A stretch of DNA of 64,000 nt from Dactylis glomerata (Eukaryota; Streptophyta; Magnoliopsida; Poales; Poaceae). This document shows, piece by piece, positions 1 through 9,402 of this stretch. The translations under genes and the position numbers were made by a program. Each line of letters begins with the position of its first letter. Position 1 is the first letter of the stretch. The notes beneath the pieces are model-generated. The model did no database searches. It saw only the letters and a program-made list of their open reading frames with translations, and was not told where the DNA came from. The stretch spans positions 124,001-188,000 of the forward strand of contig QXEO01002114.1 of assembly GCA_007115705.1 (NCBI GenBank). The letters are read 5' to 3'.

Positions 1-1499
1 ATATCATTAGGAGAATGATGTGATGGACAGACCCAAATAAAGCAGAGCAATTAGATCGTGTCATCGTGTTCATCTTTGCAAAGCTTTTCTTATGTCAAGT
101 ATTGTATTCCTTAGACCATGAGATAATACAACTCCCTAGTATCGAAAGAAAGCTTTGAGGTCATCAAACGTCATCCTATGTGAGGGTGATAATAAAGGTG
201 TCTCTCAGGTGATCGGAAAGTACTTGTTGGGCTGTATGTATCGAGATGGAATTTGTCCCTCCCAAGTCGGAGAGATATACTTCGGGCCCACTCGGTAATC
301 GATATCAACACCGCTTGCAAGCATATGGTTAAGGAGTTAATCATGAAGTGATATCGGATTACGGAACGAGTAAAGTACTTGCTGTGAACGAGATTGAACT
401 AGGTATGGCGATACCGACGATCAAATCTCGGGCAAGTAACATATCATGTGACGAAGGGAATACATATACGGGATTAATTGAATCCTGACATCGTGGTTCA
501 TCCGATATGATCATCGATGAATATGTGGGAGTCAATATGGGTTTCCAGATCCCGCTGTTGATTATTGATAGAAGATCATGTCTGCATATTCTCGAACCCG
601 TAGGGTCACACACTTAACGTGCATCGACGCTAGGATAGAATGGATAATTAGTTTATGAGTTTTAGTTCGGAGTCTCGGATGAGATCCAGGACATCACGAG
701 AGGTTCCGGAATGGTCCGGAGAATAAGATTCATATAAAGGAAAGCAGTTTTTGGATTCCGGAATCGTTTCGGAGTTTATCGGTATTGTACCGGAAGGTTC
801 TAGAAGGTTCCGGAGTGGGACCAACGTGGGCCCACTTGTCGGAGGCCTGCGTGGGCTTAAGGGGAAGTGCCCTGGCCACTTTGGGCCAGGCGCACAAGGC
901 CCTAAAGGCCCAGCCGGCCAGCCCTAGGGGAAACCCTAGGGGAACCTTCCAGAAGGGGGGGAAGACTTGCCCCCTACTCTTCCCCCCTAGCCGCCGCCCT
1001 AGAGGCTTGGAGGAGGGGCCAAGGCAGCCGGCCTGCCCCCCATATAGGGGGGGGGGGCAGGGGCGCAGCCCCCTCCCAATCCAACCCTAGCCTCCGGCCA
1101 ATTGCTGCCCCTCCACTTCTCTCTCTCGCGACTGTGCGTAGGCGAAGCCCTGCCGCAGAAACTCTCCACCATAAGCACCACGCCGTCGTGCTGCAGATCC
1201 AATATATCTCTCCACCATACTTGCTGGACCAAGGAAGGAGGAGACGTCGCTGCACCGTACGTGTGCATCTCTCGGAGGCGCCGCCACTTGCGGCGTAGGA
1301 TCGGATCGGATCGCGAGGAGGAGACGGCGAGTACGACTACGTCAACCACGTTCTATTGAACGTTTCCGCTGTGCGATATCTTCAAGGGTATGAAGATCTC
1401 ATCTACCTCTCTCGTTGATTACATCTCCTAGATTAGATCTTGGCTTTCTTGTTCGCTCCGTAGGAAATTTTTTGATTTACTATGCTGCGAAACCCTTCA
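1..1499 (+). repeat. 5' LTR of Copia element (first ~227 bp missing)
   Basis: Base 1 aligns with base 6966 of the 3' LTR and the LTR ends ...CCCTTCA at 1499, directly before the primer-binding site. It contains two TATA-like boxes, the known arrangement in BARE LTRs. Short ORFs in the GC-rich part (785-1090 and minus-strand ones to about 1350) recur in the 3' LTR and are LTR sequence, not genes. Confidence 0.95.
733..740 (+). promoter_or_regulatory. Distal TATA box of 5' LTR
   Basis: TATAAAGG, identical in the 3' LTR (7698-7705). BARE-1 is known to have two TATA boxes in each LTR; this would be the upstream one. A second, downstream TATA-like box at 1042-1047 reads TATAGG here but TATAAG in the 3' LTR (8008-8013), so the proximal box is altered in the copy that should drive the element. 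Confidence 0.6.
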
Positions 1500-1500
1500 G

Positions 1501-1512
1501 TGGTATCAGAGC
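1501..1512 (+). other. Primer-binding site, initiator tRNA-Met
   Basis: TGGTATCAGAGC lies one base after the LTR end and is the standard plant Copia primer site complementary to the 3' end of initiator methionine tRNA. Confidence 0.95.
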
Positions 1513-2726
1513 TAGATCTATGCGTAGATGTGTTTCACGAGTAGAACGCAACATGCTTGTTGTGGGCGTTGATGTTTTCTGTTGCAAACCTCTTGTTTTG
1601 TATTTCTTATGGCGTGGCATAGTGAGATCGAAGCGGTCCAGGCCAACTTTACGCGACCTCGTTCGCGAGACCGGATCCGCACTTGACGTGTGGCTTGTTC
1701 CACACATGCGGCTGGTGGATGCCAGTTTCTCTCACTATAGTAGTCATGAGATTTACAACGGATGTTAGCAACCATAATATCACCGTTGTGGCTTTTCGTA
1801 GGTAAGAATTGTTCTTAGCTTGTTACTCCTATAAGCCACGTAAAACATGCAACAACAAAGTAGAGGCGTCTAACTTGTTTTTGCAGGGAGTGTTTTGTGA
1901 TATGGTATGGCCCAAGACATGATGTGTATGAATTGAGTTGTATGCGATGATCATGTTTTGTAATCTTTCACGACTTGCATGTCGATGAGTTCACAACCGG
2001 CAGGAGCCATATGGTTGTCTTTATAATTGTGTATGACCTGCGTGTCAACTTCTTATACGCCATGTAATAGCTTTACTTTATCGCTAAGTAGTTAGCAATA
2101 GTTGTAGTTGCTATTCGTGGTGGAGGCAATCATGGTGGAGTGATGGAGATCATGCCGGCGCGCACAAGATGGAGATCATGGCGCGGAGATTGGCTATACC
2201 ATGTCACATAAAATTATATGCATGTGATGTTTATCCTTTTATGTATCTTATTATGCTTAGATCGCGACGGTAGCATTATAAGATGATTCCTCACTTAAAT
2301 ATCAAGATAAAATTGTGTTCTCCCCTCGTATGCGCCGTTGCGAAAGTTTGTCGTTTTCAAGCATCTCGTGATGATCGGGTGCTATAAACTCTACGTTCAC
2401 ATACAACGGGTGCAAGCCAGTTTTGCACATGCGGAGATACTTGGGTTTGACTTGACGAGCCTAGCATGTACAGACATAGCCTCGGAACACACGAACCGAA
2501 AGGTTAAACATGAGTCATATGAATGATATGATCGACACTTAGTTGTCCACCATTGAAACCACATCTCTTCTCGTGAAGATCGGATTAGGTGTGGTGAATT
2601 TGGATCGTGTTCACTAAACAACTTGAGGGATGTTGAATTTAGTGGGAGTTCATCTAGTAATTTGATTAAGTTGAACTAGTTATCATGAACATAGTCTAAA
2701 TTGTACTTGCAAATTTTGTAGATCAA
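1513..2726 (+). other. Copia untranslated leader
   Basis: About 1.2 kb between the primer site and the gag start with no supported ORF. BARE-type elements have a long leader that holds packaging and dimerisation signals. I cannot place those signals here. Confidence 0.75.
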
Positions 2727-5132
2727 ATGGCTAAGTCCAACTTCAACTTCAACGTTTTTGCTGAGAAAGAAAAGCTTAAGAACAATGGGTCTAACTTCAC
2801 CAACTGGTTCCGCAATCTGAGAATCATTCTTGCTGGCGGACAAAAAGCCTATGTACTTGAGAAAGCGCTAGGTGACACCCCTGCTGCAACAGCCAAAACT
2901 GAAGAACTTGCTGACTTCAATGCTCGCGGAGATGATTGTGATGCGATTATGAGTACCATGCTGTTTTCTATGGAACCGGAACTTCAAAATCGTTTTGAGA
3001 AGTACCGCGGGCCTTATGAGATACTTGAGGAACTGAAAACCATGTTTCAGACTCAAGCCCGTTCTGAGAGATATGCGATCTCTGAGAAGTTCTTTAACTG
3101 CAAGATGGAGGAAGGGAGTTCCGTTAGTGAGCACGCCATTAAGATGTCGGGCTACACTCAACGCCTTGAGCAACTGGACTGCAAGATTCCAGAGGAGCTC
3201 AAGATTGACAGAGTTCTGCAATCACTCCCTCCTAGCTACAAAGGCTTTGTAGTTACTCATAATCAAATTGGTTCCACTGATACGATCACTGAGCTCTTCG
3301 CTAAACTGAAAGCTGCGGAGGTGGATATCAAAAAGGATAATCATGTGTTGATGGTCAACAAGACCACTAGCTTTAAGAAAGCTAAGGGTGCAAAGGGATC
3401 CTTCAAGAAAGGCAGCGGCAAGCGTGTTGCCCCTGTTGAGAAGAAGCTCAAGTCTGGACCTAAGCCGGACACTGAGTGCTTCTATTGCAAGGTCAAGGGT
3501 CACTGGAAGCGCAACTGTCCGAAGTACTTAGCGGACAAGAAGGCTGGCACCATTAAAGGTATATTTGATATACATGTTATTGATGTTTACCTTACTAGCG
3601 CTCGCTGTAGTGCCTGGGTATATGATACTGGTTCAGTTGCTAATATTTGTAACTCGAAACAGGAACTACGGAATAGACGGCGGCTAGCAAGGGATGAGGT
3701 GACAATGCGCGTTGGCAATGGATCAAAAGTTGATGTGATGGCCGTCGGCACGCTCTCCTTAGTTTTGCCTTCGGGATTAGTTTTAAACCTTAATAAGTGT
3801 TATTATGTGCCTGCGTTGAGCATGAACATTATATCTGGATCGTGTTTATTGCAAGACGGTTATTCATTTAAATCTGAGAATAATGGTTGTTCTATTTATA
3901 TGAATAACATCTTTTATGGTCATGCACCTGTTGTGAATGGTTTATTTCTTCTGAATCTCGAAAGCAATGAAACGCACATCCATAACATTGAGGCTAAAAG
4001 ATGCAAAGTAGATAGCGATAATCCAACTTATTTGTGGCACTGCCGTCTAGGTCATATTGGTGTAAAACGCATGAAGAAACTCCATTCTGATGGACTTTTG
4101 GAGTCTCTTGATTTTGAATCATTTGACACGTGCGAGCCGTGCCTCATGGGCAAGATGATCAAAACCCCGTTCTCCGGAATAATGGAGCGAGCAACGGACT
4201 TATTGGAAATCATACATACCGATGTGTGCGGACCAATGAGTGTTTCGACGCGCGGTGGATATCGCTATTTTCTCACTCTTACTGATGACTTAAGTAGATA
4301 TGGGTATATCTATTTAATGAAACATAAATCTGAAACGTTTGAAAAGTTCAAGGAATTTCAGAACGAAGTGGAAAATCATCGTAACAGGAAAATTAAATTT
4401 CTGCGATCCGATCGTGGAGGTGAGTATTTGAGTTATGATTTTCTCACGCATCTTAAAGCAAGCGGAATCGTTTCGCAACTCACGCCACCCGGAACACCAC
4501 AGCGCAATGGTGTGTCTAAACGCCGGAATCGAACTCTATTAGATATGGTGCGATCAATGATGTCTCTTACAGATTTGCCGTTATCATTTTGGGGTTATGC
4601 ATTAGAAACCGTTGCATTCACTTTAAATAGGGCACCATCTAAATCCGTTGAGACGACACCGTATGAACTATGGTTTGGTGCTAAACCTAAGTTGTCGTTT
4701 CTTAAAGTTTGGGGATGCGAAGCTTACGTCAAGAAGTTGATGCCGGACAAGCTCGAACCCAAAGCGGAGAAATGCGTCTTCATAGGATACCCTAAGGAAA
4801 CGATTGGGTATACCTTCTACCACAGATCCGAAGGCAAAGTGTTTGTTGCAAAGAATGGATCCTTTCTTGAGAAGGAGTTTCTCTCGAAAGAAGTGAGTGG
4901 GAGGAAGGTAGAGCTAGACGAGGTTATTGAACCTTCTCTGGAGTTGGAGAGTAGCGCAGCACCTGAAGTTGTTCTGGTGCCGTCTGCACCAACAAGAGAG
5001 GAAGCTAATGATGAAGATCATGAAACTTCGAACGATGCTACTACTGAACTTCGCAGGTCGACAAGGTCACGTGCCACTCCTGAATGGTACGGCAACCCTG
5101 TCTTAACAGTCTTGTTGTTAGACAACAGTTAA
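2727..5132 (+). pseudogene. Copia gag-protease-integrase, ends at premature stop; integrase active site mutated
   Basis: 801 codons from ATG 2727. The gag N-terminus is followed by a CCHC zinc knuckle (C251, C254, H259, C264; CX2CX4HX4C), an aspartic protease site DTGS (D300), an integrase HHCC zinc region beginning at WHCRLGH, and the integrase core. Core aspartates are D499 (HTDVCGP) and D562 (SDRGGEY). The third acidic residue of DD35E should be at residue 598, spaced 35 residues from D562, but the codon at 4518-4520 is AAA, lysine (NGVSKRRNRT; Copia families normally have glutamate). The frame stops with TAA at 5130-5132, between integrase and RT, and continues in the same frame afterwards. 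Gag and protease look intact, so the copy could make capsids but not integrate by itself. Confidence 0.93.
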
Positions 5133-6710
5133 CCTGCGAACTATGAGGAAGCGATGATGAGCCTAGACTCTGAGAAATGGCTAGAGGCCATGAAATCCGA
5201 ATTGGGATCCATGAGCGAAAACCAAGTGTGGACTTTGGTGGACCCTCCTAGCGACCGTAAGGCCGTTGAGTGCAAATGGATTTTCAAGAAGAAAACGGAC
5301 GCGGATGGTAATGTTACTGTCTATAAAGCTCGGCTTGTCGCAAAAGGTTTTCGGCAAGTTCAAGGTGTTGACTACGATGAGACTTTCTCTCCTGTAGCGA
5401 TGTTTAAGTCCATTCGGATTTTATTAGCAATTGCTGCGTTTCATGATTATGAAATATGGCAGATGGATGTCAAGACTGCGTTCCTCAATGGCAACATTGA
5501 TGAAGAGTTGTATATGATGCAGCCCGAAGGTTTTGTCGATCCTAAGGATGCTAATAAGGTGTGCAAACTTCAGCGTTCCATTTATGGACTGAAGCAAGCA
5601 TCTCGGAGTTGGAACCTTCGTTTTGATCAAGTGATCAAGAGTTTTGGATTTGTTCCAAATTGCTACGAAGCTTGTATCTACAAGAAAGTGAGTGGGAGCT
5701 TGGTGACATTTTTAGTACTATATGTGGATGACATATTGATTATTGGAAATGACATCGGTATGCTTAACGATGTGAAGAGTTATTTGAATAAATGTTTTTC
5801 AATGAAAGACCTAGGAGAAGCTGCTTATATATTAGGCATCAAAATCTATAGAGATAGAGAAAGACGCCTAATAGCTTTAAGCCAAAGTACATACCTAGAC
5901 AAAGTTCTGAAGAGGTTCAGAATGGATAAAGCAAAGAAAGGTTCATTGCCCATGTTGTCAGGTAAGATATTGAGCAAGGCTCAGTGTCCAGATACGGTAA
6001 AAGATAGAGATACTATGAGCAAAGTGCCATATGCCTCGGCCATAGGTTCTATCATGTATGCCATGCTGCGTACTAGACCGGATGTGTCCAATGCTCTTAG
6101 TTTGACGAGCAGATACCAAAGTGATGCGGGAGTGGAACACTGGATAGCCGTAAAGAACATCCTAAAGTATTTAAATAGGACTAAAGAAATGTTCTTAGTC
6201 TATGGAGGTGATGAGGAGCTCGTCGTAAAAGGTTACGTCGACGCTAGCTTCGACACCGACCCGGATGATTCTAAATCTCAGACAGGATACGTTTATATTT
6301 TGAATGGTGGAGCTGTGAGCTGGAGAAGCTGCAAGCAAAGCATGATCGCGGGATCTACAACAGAAGCGGAATACATGGCTGCTTCGGAAGCATCAAGTGA
6401 AGGAGTTTGGATCAAAAACTTCATCACTGAGCTTGGTGTGGTTCCAAATGCCTTGGACCCACTGGAGATATTGTGCGACAACACTGGCGCCATAGCACTG
6501 GCTAAGGAACCAAGATATCATCCAAAGACCAAGCACATCAACTGTCGTTTCCATATAATTCGAGATTATATATCAGATGGAGATCTGAAGATTAGCAAAG
6601 TACATACGGATCTGAATGTCGCAGATCCGTTGACTAAACCTCTTCCACGAGCAAAACATGATCAGCACCTTAATGCCATGGGTGTTAGATTGTTGCCAGA
6701 TGTAAACTAG
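5133..6710 (+). pseudogene. Copia reverse transcriptase-RNase H, same frame after premature stop
   Basis: This is the continuation of the polyprotein in the same frame (offset from 2727 divisible by three). The first ATG after the stop is 5154. RT is recognised from WIFKKKTDADG, the KARLVAKGF motif, QMDVKTAFLNG and the catalytic YVDD (residues 190-193 counted from 5154). RNase H follows with D363 (VDASFD), E404/E406 (TTEAEYMA) and D442 (LCDNTGA), then ends in the usual C-terminus VADPLTKPLPR. No further stops or frameshifts are seen to TAG 6708-6710. RT could be made only by stop readthrough or reinitiation, so it is treated as broken. Confidence 0.92.
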
Positions 6711-6728
6711 ATTATTGACTCTAGTGCA

Positions 6729-6738
6729 AGTGGGAGAC
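6729..6738 (+). other. Polypurine tract of Copia element
   Basis: AGTGGGAGAC directly precedes the TGTTGGAATT start of the 3' LTR, the expected plus-strand primer position. Confidence 0.85.
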
Positions 6739-8461
6739 TGTTGGAATTATGCCCTAGAGGCAATAATAAAGATGTTATTATTATAATTCTTGTTCATGAT
6801 AATGTTTATATTCCATGCTAGAATTGTATTAAGCGGAAACTTTAATACTTGTGTGGTTTATGAACAACACCGTGTCCCTAGTACGCCTCTATGGACTAGC
6901 TCATTGATTAATGATGGTTAAGGTTTCCTAACCATAGACATGAGTTGTCAATTAATAATGAGGTCATATCATTAGGAGAATGATGTGATGGACAGACCCA
7001 AATAAAGTAGAGCAATTAGATCGTGTCATCGTGTTCATCTTTGCAAAGCTTTTCTTATGTCAAGTATTGTATTCCTTAGACCATGAGATAATACAACTCC
7101 CTAGTATCGGAAGAAAGCTTTGAGGTCATCAAACGTCATCCTATGTGAGGGTGATAATAAAGGTGTCTCTCAGGTGATCGGAAAGTACTTGTTGGGCTGT
7201 ATGTATCGAGATGGAATTTGTCCCTCCCAAGTCGGAGAGATATACTTCGGGCCCACTCGGTAATCGATATCAACACCGCTTGCAAGCATATGGTTAAGGA
7301 GTTAATCATGAAGTGATATCGGATTACGGAACGAGTAAAGTACTTGCTGTGAACGAGATTGAACTAGGTATGGCGATACCGACGATCAAATCTCGGGCAA
7401 GTAAAATATCGTGTGACGAAGGGAATACATATACGGGATTAATTGAATCCTGACATCGTGGTTCATCCGATATGATCATCGATGAATATGTGGGAGTCAA
7501 TATGGGTTTCTAGATCCCGCTGTTGATTATTGATAGAAGATCATGTCTGCATATTCTCGAACCCGTAGGGTCACACACTTAACGTGCATCGACGCTAGGA
7601 TAGAATGGATAATTGGTTTATGAGTTTTAGTTTGGAGTCTCGGATGAGATCCAGGACATCACGAGGGGTTCCGGAATGGTCCGGAGAATAAGATTCATAT
7701 AAAGGAAAGCAGTTTTTGGATTCCGGAATCGTTTCGGAGTTTATCGGTATTGTACCGGAAGGTTCTAGAAGGTTCCGGAGTGGGACCAACGTGGGCCCAC
7801 TTGTCGGAGGCATGCGTGGGCTTAAGGGGAAGTGCCCTGGCCACTTTGGGCCAGGCGCACAAGGCCCTAAAGGCCCAGCCGGCCAGCCCTAGGGGAAACC
7901 CTAGGGGAACCTTCCAGAAGGGGGGGAAGACTTGCCCCCTACTCTTCCCCCCTAGCCGCCGCCCTAGAGGCTTGGAGGAGGGGCCAAGGCAGCCGGCCTG
8001 CCCCCCATATAAGGGGGGGCAGGGGCGCAGCCCCCTCCCACTCCAACCCTAGCCGCCGGCCAATTGCTGCCCCTCCACTTCTCTCTCTCGCGACTGTGCG
8101 TAGGCGAAGCCCTGCCGCAGAAACTCTCCACCATAAGCACCACGCCGTCGTGCTGCAGATCCAATCTATCTCTCCACCATACTTGCTGGACCAAGGAAGG
8201 AGGAGACGTCGCTGCACCGTACGTGTGTATCTCTCGGAGGCGCCGCCACTTGCGGCGTAGGATCGGATCGGATCGCGAGGAGGAGACGGCGAGTACGACT
8301 ACGTCAACCATGTTCTGTTGAATGTTTCCGCTGTGCGATATCTTCAAGGGTATGAAGATCTCATCTACCTCTCTCGTTGATTACATCTCCTAGATTAGAT
8401 CTTGGCTTTCTTGTTCGCTCCGTAGGAAATTTTTTGATTTACTATGCTGCGAAACCCTTCA
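6739..8461 (+). repeat. 3' LTR of Copia element, 1723 bp
   Basis: Starts TGTTGG and ends CCTTCA, TG...CA. Nearly identical to 1-1499 over their shared part. TATA-like boxes are at 7698-7705 (TATAAAGG) and 8008-8013 (TATAAG). ORFs inside it duplicate those of the 5' LTR. Confidence 0.95.
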
Positions 8462-8753
8462 CTACCAGCAGAAAATCCACCGCTATCACAGCCGCTGAGT
8501 TGGCAAACGCTCGTTTAAAGAAGGGGACCTGGTGCTACGCCTCAAACAGCATAAGTCACACAAGCTATCCCCGCCTTGGGAAGGACCCTTCGTCATCAGC
8601 AAAGCACTACTGAACGGTTCCTACTACCTCATTGATGTTCACAAGCTAGATAAGCGACCCAGTAAGAAGCGCAAACGAAGAGACCCTGACGATATGTATG
8701 ATGAAACAGATCATCCATGGAACATCGCACAACTACGTCCTTTCTACACTTAG
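8462..8753 (+). pseudogene. Gypsy integrase C-terminal fragment of element A
   Basis: From about 8515 the frame reads FKEGDLVLRLKQHKSHKLSP then PPWEGPFVISKALLNGSYYL and ends RPWNIAQLRPFYT-like (here HPWNIAQLRPFYT) with TAG 8751-8753. This is the typical Gypsy integrase C-terminal chromatin-proximal tail. Upstream (AAELANARLK) lies in a different frame, so one base has been lost near 8512. The rest of pol is upstream of the Copia insertion and outside the window. Confidence 0.85.
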
Positions 8754-8756
8754 CAC

Positions 8757-9402
8757 TTATCTAGGCTATGTAATAGGCACCTCTATATGATGAATGAAAT
8801 AAAGCATCTGGTTCACTCTTGATTTTCCTGAGTCTTTTACCTCCTTTATTGTTCATTTAGATCATATGGAACCATTGCACAATTGTGCTCTGCACTTGTG
8901 TCTTTTAAATCCGCCATTATGCGGTCCGCGTAGCATATCTATGTTTCAATCTCCACCTGATGTTCTTTGTGTGGATTCCCGAGTAGTGACTTTTTGATGA
9001 TCTAAGCCGCTATCTGCTAGGGTTTTGGATGGTTGCTATTAAGTATCATCACCCTGGCGGATTGTTCGTGCGAAGATTCTGCCATCTCACGAAAAGTCAA
9101 GCACAAAGAGTCAGATGGCGGATTGCATAGTCCTACGCGTGAAATTCTTTCAAAGTGTTGTTTTTTGGGCATACTAAAATGCTGCAAGTTGCATAAAAAT
9201 AGGCCTGGCAGTTTTTTCCACGCATAAACTACTTCAAAGACTTGATAAAAACTGTGCCATAAATTCAAAAGCATTTTCTGATCTGCCACAGGAAGATCAG
9301 GCACAGTACAAGCACACACATAGTTTAATAGTTTAACTTACAGACCCACTTAGGGGCCGAATTGATGCAATTGTTTCTTCCTGCCACAATGCAGGGTATA
9401 AC
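8757..9402 (+). other. Spacer of element A between pol stop and antisense ORF
   Basis: No supported ORF. It contains an AATAAA-like stretch soon after pol (near 8799) that could end the sense transcript, and two exact copies of the 9-mer ATCCGCCAT/ATGGCGGAT (8909-8917, 9115-9123) that recurs through element A. Confidence 0.5.

Larger units (their letters stand above)
1..8461 (+). mobile_element. Angela/BARE/WIS-like Copia LTR retrotransposon, 5' end cut by window
   Basis: Order is LTR (partial), primer-binding site, leader, gag-protease-integrase-RT-RNase H, polypurine tract, LTR. The integrase-before-RT order and the LTR start TGTTGGAATTATGCCCTAG are those of the Angela/BARE/WIS group of Triticeae Copia elements. 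By eye the two LTRs differ at about 16 substitutions plus one G-run indel over about 1.5 kb (near 1%). At the often-used grass LTR rate of 1.3e-8 per site per year this is roughly 0.4 million years. The 3' flank starts ctacc at 8462, the expected 5-bp duplication; its partner is outside the window. The element lies in the integrase end of Gypsy element A. It cannot be autonomous: pol has an in-frame stop and a replaced catalytic integrase residue. Confidence 0.95.

Noticed and set aside
785..1090. ORF MYRKVLEGSGVGPTWAHLSE... in a GC-rich region
   Set aside because: The same ORF recurs at 7750-8052 because both lie in the Copia LTRs; no protein family features.
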